A DNA stretch of 64,000 bases, taken from contig NZ_VJYI01000003.1 in the NCBI RefSeq assembly GCF_008065375.1, positions 782,425 to 846,424 on the forward strand, written 5' to 3'. This DNA is from Nonomuraea sp. SYSU D8015 (GTDB lineage Bacteria; Actinomycetota; Actinomycetes; Streptosporangiales; Streptosporangiaceae). The position numbers and the translations under genes were made by a program. This document shows, piece after piece, positions 1 through 8,735 of the stretch (position 1 is its first letter; each line of letters begins with the position of its first letter). A model generated the notes under the pieces. It did not search any database. It was not told the DNA's origin and saw only the letters and a list, made by a program, of their open reading frames with translations.

Positions 1-109
1 GCCGTGTCACGCATCGATGCGGTCAACAAGGCAGCACGCCTCTCTCTCCTGCGGACGTTCCCAGGGAAGGCGCACTGCCTCGGCGTACGTTGAGGCGGCG
101 GAGATCGGG

Positions 110-892
110 TCAGGCGGGGACGGCCAGAGCGCTCCTGCCCTGGAGCACCTCACGGTGGAGACGCTGGACCGCGGGCGAGGGATCCAGGCCCAGCTCGCGG
201 GAGAGGATCTCGCGGAGATCCTGGTAGGCGGTCAGCGCCTCACCGCGCCGCCCCGCCTGGCTGAGCACGGTGATGAGCTGGGCATGCAGCCATTCGTGCA
301 GCGGATTCTCCGCGATCAGGCTCCTGAGCTCGCCGATCAGCTCGCGATGCCGTCCCAGGTGTATGTCGGCCTCGATGCGCAACTCAAGGGCGTGCATGCG
401 GCGCTCGGCCAAATGGACGACGTGAGAGCGGAGAAGGGGACCCTGCGTGACGTTGGCCAGAGGCGGCCCCTGCCAGAGGTTGAGGGCCTCCCGCAGATTG
501 TTCGAAGCCGCCTCGTGCTGACCCCGGCGCAGGAAGCCGTCCGCCTGGGCGACCAGATGGTCGAACCGGTCCTGGTCCAGTTGGTCCTGGTCGATGAGGA
601 TGGTGTAGCCGAAAGGCTTGGTCAGTAACAACTCGCGGCCCGACCCGATGAGCTTCTCTCGCTGGATCAGGTTGCGCAAGTGGTAAATGTAGGTCTGTGT
701 GGTGGTGAGCGCGCTCTTCGGCGGGTTGCCGCCCCAAAGTTCTTGGACGATGGAATCGACCAGCACCAGTCGATTGGCGGAAACCAGCAGCAGGGCGAGC
801 AGCTGACGCACTTTCGGCGCACTCGGCGTGCAGGCCCTGCCGCCGTGCACCACCTCCATCGGCCCCAGCACACTGAATCTCGTCTTGGTCAT
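110..892 (-). CDS. SARP-family pathway activator
   Basis: A 260-residue protein with the two-part SARP layout: an N-terminal OmpR-like winged helix (about residues 8-85, beginning FSVLGPMEVV) followed by a bacterial transcriptional activation domain (about 95-240, helical repeats with FDHLVAQADGFLRRGQ). SARPs bind direct heptamer repeats and recruit RNA polymerase to antibiotic genes. The start at 892 was chosen over 946 because GGGGAGACGAG precedes it and the winged helix begins at once. The codon at 626-628 is TTA on the coding strand, a rare leucine codon in such GC-rich DNA, so translation may depend on a bldA-type tRNA. It lies at the edge of the polyketide cluster and is the likely pathway-specific activator; the TCGAG repeats at 5024 and 20848 are candidate targets. 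Confidence 0.9.
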   Translation of the reverse strand: MTKTRFSVLGPMEVVHGGRACTPSAPKVRQLLALLLVSANRLVLVDSIVQELWGGNPPKSALTTTQTYIYHLRNLIQREKLIGSGRELLLTKPFGYTILIDQDQLDQDRFDHLVAQADGFLRRGQHEAASNNLREALNLWQGPPLANVTQGPLLRSHVVHLAERRMHALELRIEADIHLGRHRELIGELRSLIAENPLHEWLHAQLITVLSQAGRRGEALTAYQDLREILSRELGLDPSPAVQRLHREVLQGRSALAVPA

Positions 893-1238
893 CTCGTCTC
901 CCCGTGAGTAGGCGGAACGCGACATCCGGCGGCCGTAGTGCTGCAATCCTCACGGAGAATATAACAACGCGGAAGATGCGCGGAATGTCATGCCTCTAAA
1001 GAGGTAGCGCCGCCGATCAGAAGCCCGGCCCGCCAAGGGCGAATAACACGCCGAGCCCACGTTAAATCCAGATGTCTTCGCAGCTGACATGGATAGCCCA
1101 CGGGTAAATGGTTTAAGATCCAACTGCTTAGAACCCTATCAATGGGAGCGTTAAAGTGGATCGTACGACACAGACAGTATTTGCCGGGTACTGCAATTGC
1201 AGTAGGCCGATTGGCTTGACGGCCGTTATTGTGGCGAC
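893..1238. other. Divergent intergenic region, SARP / two-component system
   Basis: No gene is seen in these 346 bases. They carry the promoters of the leftward SARP gene and the rightward kinase operon. A small hairpin (CCTCT/AGAGG arms, 993-1004) and a perfect 16-bp palindrome (1189-1204) are present. The stretch is more AT-rich than its surroundings, as expected for a regulatory region. Confidence 0.6.
1189..1204. promoter_or_regulatory. Perfect 16-bp palindrome upstream of kinase operon
   Basis: TACTGCAATTGCAGTA reads the same on both strands and ends 34 bases before the kinase start. A perfect palindrome in a promoter is the usual form of a homodimer site. The response regulator encoded at 2422 is an obvious candidate, but which protein binds is inference. 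Confidence 0.5.
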
Positions 1239-2447
1239 GTGAGTCCGCGTCACATTTGGCGCCGTATTGTTCGCCTTCCCCCGCTCGTCGTCGACGTCCT
1301 CGCCGGGGCCGCCGTGGCCGCCCTGGCTCTGCTCCTGCCTCCGCTCGAGGGCTCGGTGTCCGAGGAGGGACCGCTGCTGGTCTTGGCGGCGTTGCTGGGA
1401 GTCTCCGTCGCCATCAGACGGCCGCTCCCACTCCCGGCCCTGCTTCTGGCCCTCGCGGTCACCACGTTGGCCGACCCGCTCAACATCATGGAGCCGACCA
1501 TGACCGCGGTCGTGCTCACCGCCTACACCGTCGGCGCCGTGAGCGAGCGGCGGACCGCGGTCACCGTGGCGATCGCGGGCGCGATCCTCCTCGTCGCCGG
1601 ATACTCCATCATCGAGTCGGTGTTCGCGCTGGAGTCGCAGAGCGGGCCCATGCCGTTCATCGCCGCGGCGCTGGCGGGAATCGCCGTCGGTCAGGCGACC
1701 ACGACGCGACGGCAACTGGTCGTGGCGCTGGAGGAGCGGGCCCGGCGTGCCGAGCTGGCGCTGGAGGAGGAGGCGCGGCGCCGGGTCGTCGAGGAGCGCA
1801 TGCACATCGCACGAGAGGTCCACGACCTGGTCGCCCACCACATCTCCGTCGTGAACGTGCAAGCCGGTGTCGCCGCCCACCTCCTGCGAGGGCAGCCGGA
1901 CGCGGCCGAAGAGGCGCTGGTCGAGGTCAGGAGGGCCAGCCGTACCGTGCTCAATGAGCTCAGCGCGGTCCTTGACGTGCTGCGGGGCTCGGGCGACGCG
2001 CAGGCTCCGCTCGAGCCGTTGCCGGGGCTGGCCGACCTTGACCGCCTCTTCGACTCCTTCGCCGGCACCGGGCTGCGGGTGGACAGGACCGTCTCGGGTG
2101 TGCCGCACACGCTCCCGCCGGCCGTCGACTTGTGTGCCTACCGGACATTCCAGGAATCGCTCACCAACGCCCGCAAGTACGGGCGCGGGCTCGTCCGTGT
2201 GGCGATGACCTTCACGGATGAGGAGCTGATCATCGATGTGCGCAACGAGTGCGCCGAGGCGGGCGGAGGCGACGACACGGGCTCGGGGCACGGATTGATC
2301 GGAATGCGGGAGCGTGTCGCGTCGGTGGGCGGCGTCCTCAGCGTGGGGCCGACGCGTACCGGGGAGTTCGCCGTGCGGGCGCGGCTGCCGTTGGCGGGAA
2401 GCCATGTCACAGACAGGAGCCATGATGATCCGAGTATTGCTCGCTGA
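1239..2447 (+). CDS. Sensor histidine kinase, NarL/DesK type (HisKA_3)
   Basis: A 402-residue membrane kinase. About residues 12-150 form several hydrophobic segments without a large extracellular domain. The dimerisation helix with the phosphoacceptor motif (REVHDLVAHH, His in EVHD) lies near residues 190-205, followed by an HATPase domain with an N-box (ESLTNARKYG) and a G-box (GHGLIGMRER). It starts with GTG. Its end overlaps the response regulator by 26 bases, so the two are translationally coupled. With the ABC genes downstream it resembles the many actinobacterial systems that sense envelope stress or antibiotics and induce an exporter; the signal is unknown. Confidence 0.93.
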   Translation: MSPRHIWRRIVRLPPLVVDVLAGAAVAALALLLPPLEGSVSEEGPLLVLAALLGVSVAIRRPLPLPALLLALAVTTLADPLNIMEPTMTAVVLTAYTVGAVSERRTAVTVAIAGAILLVAGYSIIESVFALESQSGPMPFIAAALAGIAVGQATTTRRQLVVALEERARRAELALEEEARRRVVEERMHIAREVHDLVAHHISVVNVQAGVAAHLLRGQPDAAEEALVEVRRASRTVLNELSAVLDVLRGSGDAQAPLEPLPGLADLDRLFDSFAGTGLRVDRTVSGVPHTLPPAVDLCAYRTFQESLTNARKYGRGLVRVAMTFTDEELIIDVRNECAEAGGGDDTGSGHGLIGMRERVASVGGVLSVGPTRTGEFAVRARLPLAGSHVTDRSHDDPSIAR

Positions 2448-3093
2448 CGACCAGACCCTGATCCGCAAGGGCTTCCGCTCGCTCATCGAGTCCGCGGCCG
2501 ACCTGTGCGTGGTCGGCGAGGCCCATACCGGGGTGGAGGCCGTGAAGCTGGCCCGCGAAACCCGCGCGGACGTCGTCCTCATGGACATCCGGATGCCGGA
2601 GATGGACGGGCTGGCGGCGACCAAGGAGATCACCGCCGACGAAGACCTCGCCGGGGTCCGCATCCTGGTGCTGACCACGTTCGAGATCGACGAGTACGTC
2701 TTCCAGGCCCTTCGCGCAGGTGCGAGCGGCTTCCTCGGCAAGAGCGTGGAGCCGGGGGATCTGCTGGACGCGATCCGCGTCGTGGCCGCCGGCGACGCCC
2801 TGCTGTCGCCGAAGGCGACCAAGGGATTGATCGCCCGGTTCCTCAACCAGCCGGTCAAAGCCGATATCGCGGTCACCGACCTCCTGAAGGTGCTCACCGA
2901 CCGGGAGCTTGAGATCGTCGCGCACGTGGCCACCGGGCGGTCCAACGACGAGATCGCCGAGGAGCTGTGCGTGTCGCCGTACACGGTGAAGACCCATGTC
3001 AACCGGGCCATGATGAAGCTGGGCGCCAGGGACAGAGCCCAGCTCGTCGTCATCGCCTACCAGACGGGGCTCGTCACTCTGCCCGGCGGCTAG
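2422..3093 (+). CDS. Response regulator, NarL/LuxR family
   Basis: A 223-residue cognate regulator of the preceding kinase. The receiver domain occupies about residues 1-120, with the phosphoacceptor Asp in VVLMDIRMPEMDG and the conserved Lys in FLGKSVEPGD. A C-terminal LuxR helix-turn-helix (LTDRELEIVAHV ... SPYTVKTHVNR) lies at about 155-215. The start at 2422 (or 2425, two adjacent ATGs) has CAGGAGC in front and gives the canonical IRVLLADDQ beginning; an upstream extension would only duplicate the kinase tail. Probably controls its own operon and the exporter at 3255-5002. Confidence 0.95.
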   Translation: MMIRVLLADDQTLIRKGFRSLIESAADLCVVGEAHTGVEAVKLARETRADVVLMDIRMPEMDGLAATKEITADEDLAGVRILVLTTFEIDEYVFQALRAGASGFLGKSVEPGDLLDAIRVVAAGDALLSPKATKGLIARFLNQPVKADIAVTDLLKVLTDRELEIVAHVATGRSNDEIAEELCVSPYTVKTHVNRAMMKLGARDRAQLVVIAYQTGLVTLPGG

Positions 3094-3254
3094 TGCGCCG
3101 CCCAGCAGGCCCAGGAGGCCCTGTGGGAGATCCCTTGACTCATGCGGTCAGGATCACAGGCGAGGCATCCGCGCGGCGTCGTGCGGAGGCAGGCTCTCGC
3201 GGATACTGCGTATGGACGACGCCGACGAGATCCCGGCTCCTGCATGGTGAAACC

Positions 3255-4187
3255 ATGATTGAAGTCACCAACCTCAAGAAGCGGTATGGGGACACGCTGG
3301 CCGTCGACTCCCTGACATTCACTGTCAGGCCGGGGATCGTCACGGGGTTCCTGGGTCCGAACGGCTCCGGCAAGTCCACCACCATGCGGCTCATCCTCGG
3401 CCTGGACGAGCCCACGGAGGGCGTCGCGCTGATCAACGGACGCCGCGCCCGCGAACACCCGGCACCGCTGCGTGAGATCGGCGCCCTTCTGGAGGCCAAG
3501 GCCGCCCACCCGGGCAGATCGGCGTTCAACCACCTGCTGTGCCTTGCCGCGACCAACGGGATCGCCAAGCGACGCGTCCACCATGTCCTGGAGTTGGTGG
3601 GACTGCAGGACGTCGCCCGTCAGCGAGCGGGCACCTTCTCCCTGGGCATGTCGCAACGGCTGGGCATCGCCTCGGCGCTGCTGGGCGACCCCTCGACCGT
3701 CGTGCTGGACGAACCCGTCAACGGCCTGGACCCCGAGGGCATCGTCTGGATCCGCGAACTGCTCAAGGGCCTGGCGGCGGAGGGACGTACCGTCTTCCTG
3801 TCCTCACACCTGATGAGCGAACTGGCGGAGACCGCGGAACACGTCATCGTGATCGGCCAGGGCAGGCTGATCGCCGACGAGCCCGTGGACACACTGATCA
3901 GGTCGGTGTCGGAGACGCGGCTGCGAGTCCTCGTGCGCACCCCCGATCCGGTCCGGCTCTGCAACCTGATCCAGCGCGCGGGTGTGACGATCACCCGCAG
4001 ACACGACGGCGACGTGCTGGAGATCGAGGGCGTGCCCGCCGCGAAGATCGGTGACGAGGCCGCGCTCAACGGCATCCCCCTGCACGAGCTGAGGACCGAA
4101 CAGGCGTCACTCGAGGAGGCGTTCATGCAGCTCACCAGCGGTGCGGTGGAGTTCCGCACTCCGCTCACCGTGGGGCGGGCCTCGTGA
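3255..4187 (+). CDS. ABC transporter ATP-binding protein
   Basis: A 310-residue ATPase with Walker A GPNGSGKS, signature FSLGMSQRLG and Walker B VVLDEPVNGLDP, followed by a C-terminal extension of roughly 80 residues as in bacitracin/multidrug-type exporters. The start at 3255 gives MIEVTNLKKRYG, the usual beginning of such ATPases. The downstream permease overlaps by four bases (GTGA), so the pair forms one exporter. Lying behind the two-component genes, it is probably an antibiotic or peptide efflux system, either for the cluster product or as an independent neighbour. Confidence 0.92.
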   Translation: MIEVTNLKKRYGDTLAVDSLTFTVRPGIVTGFLGPNGSGKSTTMRLILGLDEPTEGVALINGRRAREHPAPLREIGALLEAKAAHPGRSAFNHLLCLAATNGIAKRRVHHVLELVGLQDVARQRAGTFSLGMSQRLGIASALLGDPSTVVLDEPVNGLDPEGIVWIRELLKGLAAEGRTVFLSSHLMSELAETAEHVIVIGQGRLIADEPVDTLIRSVSETRLRVLVRTPDPVRLCNLIQRAGVTITRRHDGDVLEIEGVPAAKIGDEAALNGIPLHELRTEQASLEEAFMQLTSGAVEFRTPLTVGRAS

Positions 4188-5002
4188 CCGCCGCCACCCT
4201 CTCCGTGCCCGGCGTCAGCCTGTCCCGCGCGATCCACGCCGAGTGGATCAAGCTCAGGTCGGTCCGCTCCACCACCGTCGCCCTGCTGCTGTCCGTCATC
4301 GTCCTCATCGGCGTCGGCCTGATCGCCGCGAGCTCCATGGCCGAACCGCTCGCGACGGGAACCCTCGAAACCGACGGACCGCCCTTCCAGCCGACCACGG
4401 CGACCGGCGCGACCCTGGGCGGCGTCCCCTTCGCCCAGCTCCTCATCGGCGCGCTCGGGGTGCTCTACGTGTCGGTTGAGTACTCCACCGGGATGATTCG
4501 CGCCACGTTCTCCGCCGTGCCCCGGCGCCTCCCCGTGCTCTGGGCCAAGTGCATCGTCTTCGCCGGCGTCGTCTTCGCGCTGATGCTGGTCTCCACTCTC
4601 GTGGCGTTCTTCGCCGGCTCGGCGTTCCTCGCGGCCTATGACATCGCCCCGTCCCTGTCCGACCCCGGTGTCCTGCGCGCCGTGGTGGCCGCGCCGGTCT
4701 ACCTGACCGGCGTCGGCGTGATGGCGATCGCTCTGGCCGCGCTCATGCGCAGCACCGCTCTTGCGGTCTCGGTCGTCTCGTTCGTCGTCTTCCTCCTCGA
4801 CTCGCTGGTCGGCATGCTGCTGCCCGGCGAGATAGCCGACGTGATCACGCCGTACCTGCCGTCCACCGCCGGCAAGGCCTTCATGTCCGAGGTCCAGGTC
4901 GACGGCGTGCTTTCGCCGCTTCCGGGCTTCCTGGTGTTCTGTGCGTACCTCGTGGTCCTGGTGGGTTTCGCCGCCTATGCGCTCCACCGGCGAGACGCCT
5001 GA
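4184..5002 (+). CDS. ABC transporter permease (ABC-2 type)
   Basis: A 272-residue integral membrane protein with about six hydrophobic segments. It begins with a short cytoplasmic stretch containing HAEWIKLRSVRST, a typical ABC-2 permease opening in actinobacteria. GTG start overlapping the ATPase stop codon. Partner of the ATPase at 3255; the exported substrate cannot be read from the sequence. Confidence 0.88.
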   Translation: MTAATLSVPGVSLSRAIHAEWIKLRSVRSTTVALLLSVIVLIGVGLIAASSMAEPLATGTLETDGPPFQPTTATGATLGGVPFAQLLIGALGVLYVSVEYSTGMIRATFSAVPRRLPVLWAKCIVFAGVVFALMLVSTLVAFFAGSAFLAAYDIAPSLSDPGVLRAVVAAPVYLTGVGVMAIALAALMRSTALAVSVVSFVVFLLDSLVGMLLPGEIADVITPYLPSTAGKAFMSEVQVDGVLSPLPGFLVFCAYLVVLVGFAAYALHRRDA

Positions 5003-5023
5003 TCAGAGCTTTCCAAGCGGTCT

Positions 5024-5041
5024 TCGAGCGGAGTTCGAGGA
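5024..5041 (+). promoter_or_regulatory. Predicted SARP box (two TCGAG heptamers, 11-bp step)
   Basis: TCGAGCG (5024-5030) and TCGAGGA (5035-5041) are direct repeats whose starts are exactly 11 bases apart, one helical turn. This is the arrangement bound by SARPs such as DnrI and ActII-ORF4, whose heptamers have a TCGAG core. A weaker TCCAAGC copy lies at 5012. The box sits 57 bases before the KS-alpha start and is a credible activator site for the whole core operon. Confidence 0.6.
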
Positions 5042-5097
5042 CCGTCGCGCACTCTCCCCTGTGACAGCCGATGTCGCAGAGGGAGGGTGTGCGCCTC

Positions 5098-6363
5098 ATG
5101 GACCGACGAACCGTGATCACCGGGATGGGGGTGCTCGCACCCGGTGGGGCGGGGACGAAGGATTTCTTCGAACTGCTGTCCTCCGGGCGGACGGCCACCC
5201 GCAGGATCTCGTTTTTCGACCCTTCGCCCTTCCGGTCTCAGGTGGCCGCCGAATGCGACTTCGACCCGGCGGCCGCGGGACTGACGCACCGGGAGACGCG
5301 GCGGATGGACCGCGCCACCCAGCTCGCGGTGGTCGCAGGACGTCAGGCGGTCGCGGACAGCGGCCTGGAGACCGATGAGCTGGACCCGCATCGGGTGGCG
5401 GTCAGCGTCGGCACCGCCGTCGGCGCGACCACCAGTCTGGAACGCGAGTACCTGGTTCTGTCCGACTCCGGTCGCGACTGGTTCGTCGATCCCGGCTACG
5501 CCTCGCCGCACCTGTTCGACTATTTCGTGCCGAGCGCCATCGCCGCCGAGATCGCCTGGCTCATCAGCGCCGAGGGACCGGCGGCCATCGTCTCCTCCGG
5601 GTGCACCTCCGGCCTCGATTCCGTCGGGTACGCCCACCAGCTGATCAAGGAGGGCACGGCCGACGTCGTCCTGACCGGCGCCACCGACGCGCCCATCTCG
5701 CCCATCGCCGTCGCCTGCTTCGACGCGATCAAGGCGACCACCCCGCGCAACGACGACGCCGAGCACGCCTCCCGCCCCTTCGACCTGACCCGGAACGGCT
5801 TCGTGCTCGGCGAAGGGGCTGCGATGCTCGTGCTGGAGGAGTACGAGCACGCACGCCGGCGGGGGGCGCGCATCATCGCCGAGATCAACGGCTACGCCAC
5901 CCGGTGCAACGCCTACCACATGACCGGGCTCAAGCCCGACGGCCGGGAGATGGCCGAGGCCATCACGGCCGCGCTCGCCGAGGCGCGCATGGACGGCCGG
6001 GCCGTCGACTACATCAACGCGCACGGCTCAGGGACCAAGCAGAACGACAGGCACGAGACCGCCGCGTTCAAGCGAGCGCTCGGCGACCACGCCTATCGCA
6101 CGCCCGTCAGCTCCATCAAGTCGATGATCGGGCACTCCCTGGGCGCCATCGGCTCGATCGAGATCGTCGCCTGCGCCCTCGCCATCGAGAACGACCTGGT
6201 CCCCCCCACTGCCAACCTGCATGAACGGGATCCGGAATGCGATCTCGACTACGTCCCGATCGAGGCGCGGGACCAGCGCGTGGACACGGTCTTGTCGGTG
6301 GGCAGCGGCTTCGGCGGCTTCCAGAGCGCCATGCTGCTCAGCCGGCTCGGGAACGGGAGCTGA
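5098..6363 (+). CDS. Type II PKS ketosynthase alpha (KS-alpha)
   Basis: A 421-residue condensing enzyme of an aromatic polyketide synthase. It extends a malonyl-derived poly-beta-ketone on the ACP together with KS-beta. The nucleophile Cys is at about residue 169 in SSGCTSGLD, and the two catalytic histidines lie in NAHGSGTKQND (about 309) and MIGHSLGA (about 344). The start at 5098 follows a GGGAGGG ribosome site and gives MDRRTVITGMGV; an ATG at 5071 is less likely. Length is normal for the family. It heads the core biosynthetic operon and is followed three bases later by the KS-beta gene. Confidence 0.97.
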   Translation: MDRRTVITGMGVLAPGGAGTKDFFELLSSGRTATRRISFFDPSPFRSQVAAECDFDPAAAGLTHRETRRMDRATQLAVVAGRQAVADSGLETDELDPHRVAVSVGTAVGATTSLEREYLVLSDSGRDWFVDPGYASPHLFDYFVPSAIAAEIAWLISAEGPAAIVSSGCTSGLDSVGYAHQLIKEGTADVVLTGATDAPISPIAVACFDAIKATTPRNDDAEHASRPFDLTRNGFVLGEGAAMLVLEEYEHARRRGARIIAEINGYATRCNAYHMTGLKPDGREMAEAITAALAEARMDGRAVDYINAHGSGTKQNDRHETAAFKRALGDHAYRTPVSSIKSMIGHSLGAIGSIEIVACALAIENDLVPPTANLHERDPECDLDYVPIEARDQRVDTVLSVGSGFGGFQSAMLLSRLGNGS

Positions 6364-6366
6364 GCC

Positions 6367-7644
6367 ATGACGCAGGCCACGGTCGCCGCCCGCGCGGCGC
6401 AGACGGACGAACGGACCACCGCGGTCATCACCGGCCTGGGCGTGGTGGCGCCCAACGGGCTGGGCGCGGAGAAGTACTGGGCGGCGACTCTGCGGGGAGA
6501 GAGCGGCATCCGCAGCCTGGCCCCCCGTGGAATGTCGGGATACCCGATGCGGCTGGCCGGCCAGGTGACCTCCTTCGTCGCGGAGGACCACATCCCGTCC
6601 AGGCTCATGCCGCAGACCGACCGGGTGACCAGACTCGCGCTGGCGGCCGCCGAGCTGGCGCTGGACGACGCCGAGCTGCGCCCCGGCGAGCTGCCCGAAT
6701 ACAGCATGGGCGTGGTCACGTCCAACGCCTCGGGCGGCTTCGAGTTCACGCACCGGGAGATCCAGAAGCTCTGGACGAAGGGACCGCAGACCGTCAGCGT
6801 GTACGAGTCCTTCGCCTGGTTCTACGCGGTCAACACCGGGCAGATCTCCATCCGCCACGGAATGCGCGGCCCGAGCGGAGTGCTCGTCGCGGAGCAAGCA
6901 GGCGGCCTCGACGCGCTGGGCCATGCCCGGCGGGCCATCCGGCGGGGCACCCCGCACATCGTCACGGGTGGCGTGGAGTCCTCACTCGACCCCTGGGGCT
7001 GGGTCAGCCACATCGCCAGCGGCAGGCTCAGCAAGGAGTCCGTCCCCGAGCTCGCCTATCGGCCCTTCGACCACGGGGCCGACGGCTACGTGCCCGGAGA
7101 GGGCGGGGCCATCCTCATCCTGGAGGACGCGGAGGCGGCCGCACGGCGCGGTGCGGCCAAGGTCTACGGCGAGCTCGCCGGCTATGCCGCGACCTTCGAC
7201 CCCAGGCCGGGGTCGGGTCGCCCGCCGGGGCTGGAGCAGGCCATCCGCAAGGCGCTCGCCGACGCCGGAACACCGCCGGAGGAGATCGACGTCGTCTTCG
7301 CCGACGCCGCCGGGATCCCCTGTCTGGACCGGGACGAGGCGACGGCCATCACCGCCGTCTTCGGCCCGCACGGCGTCCCGGTGACGGCTCCCAAGGCTCT
7401 GACCGGCCGGTTGTACGCCGGCAGCGGGCCGCTGGACGTGGTCTGCGCGCTGCTGTCCATCCGGGACGGGGTGATCCCGCCCGTCCCCAACGTCGGCACG
7501 GTGCCGGCCGCCTATCAGATCGACCTCGTACGCGGCGCGGAGCCGAGGACCGCACCGGTCAGAACGGCCCTGGTGCTGGCACGAGGAAAAGGCGGATTCA
7601 ATGCCGCCGTCGTACTTCGGAAGCATCGGAAGGAAGAGAAATGA
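6367..7644 (+). CDS. Type II PKS ketosynthase beta / chain length factor
   Basis: A 425-residue partner of KS-alpha. The active-site Cys is replaced by Gln (about residue 177, VAEQAGGLD), the hallmark of chain length factors, which decarboxylate malonyl-ACP and set chain length. In the segment lining the polyketide tunnel (GGFEFTHREI, about 123-132) the three gating positions of the actinorhodin CLF (Phe, Thr, Phe) appear as Phe125, Thr128 and Ile132. The smaller third residue could allow a chain longer than an octaketide; that is inference. The last codons overlap the ACP start. Confidence 0.97.
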   Translation: MTQATVAARAAQTDERTTAVITGLGVVAPNGLGAEKYWAATLRGESGIRSLAPRGMSGYPMRLAGQVTSFVAEDHIPSRLMPQTDRVTRLALAAAELALDDAELRPGELPEYSMGVVTSNASGGFEFTHREIQKLWTKGPQTVSVYESFAWFYAVNTGQISIRHGMRGPSGVLVAEQAGGLDALGHARRAIRRGTPHIVTGGVESSLDPWGWVSHIASGRLSKESVPELAYRPFDHGADGYVPGEGGAILILEDAEAAARRGAAKVYGELAGYAATFDPRPGSGRPPGLEQAIRKALADAGTPPEEIDVVFADAAGIPCLDRDEATAITAVFGPHGVPVTAPKALTGRLYAGSGPLDVVCALLSIRDGVIPPVPNVGTVPAAYQIDLVRGAEPRTAPVRTALVLARGKGGFNAAVVLRKHRKEEK

Positions 7645-7883
7645 CCCTGGACGACCTTCGCAGAATCATGGTGGCCTGCGCCGGCGAGGACGAGCACGTC
7701 GACCTCGGCGGAGACATCATGGACGAGCACTTCGCCGATCTGGGCTACGACTCGCTGGCCATGATGGAGACGGCCGCGAAGATCGAAAACGAATTCGGCG
7801 TGCGGATCCCGGACGAGAAGGTCGCCGAGCTGACCACGCCCCGCGCTCTGCTGGATTTCGTCTCCCACGTGACCGTTTCCTGA
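7641..7883 (+). CDS. Acyl carrier protein of the minimal PKS
   Basis: An 80-residue ACP. The phosphopantetheine attachment serine is about residue 38 in DLGYDSLAMME. ATGA overlap with the KS-beta stop shows tight coupling. With 5098 and 6367 it completes the minimal PKS that carries the growing chain. Its frame is also open far upstream, but that upstream part is only a shadow of the KS-beta gene. Confidence 0.97.
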   Translation: MTLDDLRRIMVACAGEDEHVDLGGDIMDEHFADLGYDSLAMMETAAKIENEFGVRIPDEKVAELTTPRALLDFVSHVTVS

Positions 7884-7904
7884 ATCCGGAAGGAAAACAA
7901 GACC

Positions 7905-8225
7905 ATGATCGTGCACACCCTGATCTACCGATTCCCCTCCTCGGTGACCGAAGGCGACCAGGAGGAGTTCTTCACCGCCATGAAGGAGCTGCTGGACCGG
8001 CACTCCCTCATCAAGGGCTTCGACTACAAGCGGCACATGTGGCTGCCGGCCGACAAGGGATCCCGCGGCATCACCGCCTCCGCGATCGCGGCGTTCACCA
8101 CCGAGACCATCGACGACCTCAAGACCTTCTCCGAGACGCCCGAGGTCTACGACTTCACCACCCAGTGGAAGCAGAAGCTCCAGTTCGAGGCCGCCTACGC
8201 CAACCACGAGCCGCTGTCGGTCTGA
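7905..8225 (+). CDS. Dabb (stress-responsive A/B barrel) protein, putative cyclase
   Basis: A 106-residue single-domain protein. The opening MIVHTLIYRFP, central alpha-helices and closing beta-strand fit the dimeric ferredoxin-like Dabb fold. Plant olivetolic acid cyclase uses this fold to fold a polyketide, and TcmI-type bacterial cyclases are structurally related, so a ring-forming or chain-guiding role is reasonable. The assignment rests on size, pattern and position between the ACP and an SRPBCC cyclase; no catalytic residue can be named with certainty. Ribosome site GGAAGG precedes the ATG. Confidence 0.7.
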   Translation: MIVHTLIYRFPSSVTEGDQEEFFTAMKELLDRHSLIKGFDYKRHMWLPADKGSRGITASAIAAFTTETIDDLKTFSETPEVYDFTTQWKQKLQFEAAYANHEPLSV

Positions 8226-8249
8226 CCCGATTCACCGAGGAGGAGCGCC

Positions 8250-8735
8250 ATGCCGTACGCGGAACACACCGTCACCGTGGACGCCTCGATCAGCGTGGTC
8301 TGGGACCTGCTGGTCGACGTGGAGGGATACGCGCGGATCTTCCCGCCCACGCAGGACGTCAAGATCCTTGAAGGCGACTCGACGTACCAGATCGCCCGGT
8401 TCGTGGTCGACGTCAACGGGGAGACCGCCACCTGGGTCTCCCGCCGCGACATCGACGCCGACCGGCACGTCATCGCCTACCAGCAGTTGGAGACCGCGCC
8501 GATCGTGGGACGGATGGGCGGCGAGTGGCGGGCCTTCCCGTTCGGGGACGACCGCACCCAGCTCGTGCTGACGCACGACTTCGAGACGCGCGAGGCCGTC
8601 GACGGCAAGGTGGCGGGGCGATTCACGCCCGAGGAGGCCGACGCGATGTTGCGGGCGGCCGTCGAGCGCAACAGCGTGGCCGACCTCAACGCCGTGAAGT
8701 CCGAGGCCGAGCGACTCGTCGCGGACACCGCATGA
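8250..8735 (+). CDS. SRPBCC polyketide aromatase/cyclase (TcmN/WhiE-VI type)
   Basis: A 161-residue START-like protein (MPYAEHTVTVDASISVVWDLLVDVEGYARIFP opening, given here only by its first and last motifs) with the helix-grip pattern of mono-domain aromatase/cyclases. Such enzymes fold nascent unreduced chains and close and aromatise the first ring or rings. The absence of a ketoreductase nearby agrees with a mono-domain cyclase rather than the di-domain enzymes that act on C9-reduced chains. Preceded by GAGGAGCGCC and coupled by ATGA overlap to the next gene. Confidence 0.85.
   Translation: MPYAEHTVTVDASISVVWDLLVDVEGYARIFPPTQDVKILEGDSTYQIARFVVDVNGETATWVSRRDIDADRHVIAYQQLETAPIVGRMGGEWRAFPFGDDRTQLVLTHDFETREAVDGKVAGRFTPEEADAMLRAAVERNSVADLNAVKSEAERLVADTA

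Noticed and set aside
1128..3053. A 641-residue open frame on the minus strand
   Set aside because: It lies opposite the kinase and response regulator genes, is rich in Arg/Ser/Gly/His, and has no domain; a GC-skew shadow.
6237..7640. Long upstream extension of the ACP frame
   Set aside because: The extension is an Arg/Gly/Pro-rich shadow of KS-beta; only the last 80 residues are the ACP.
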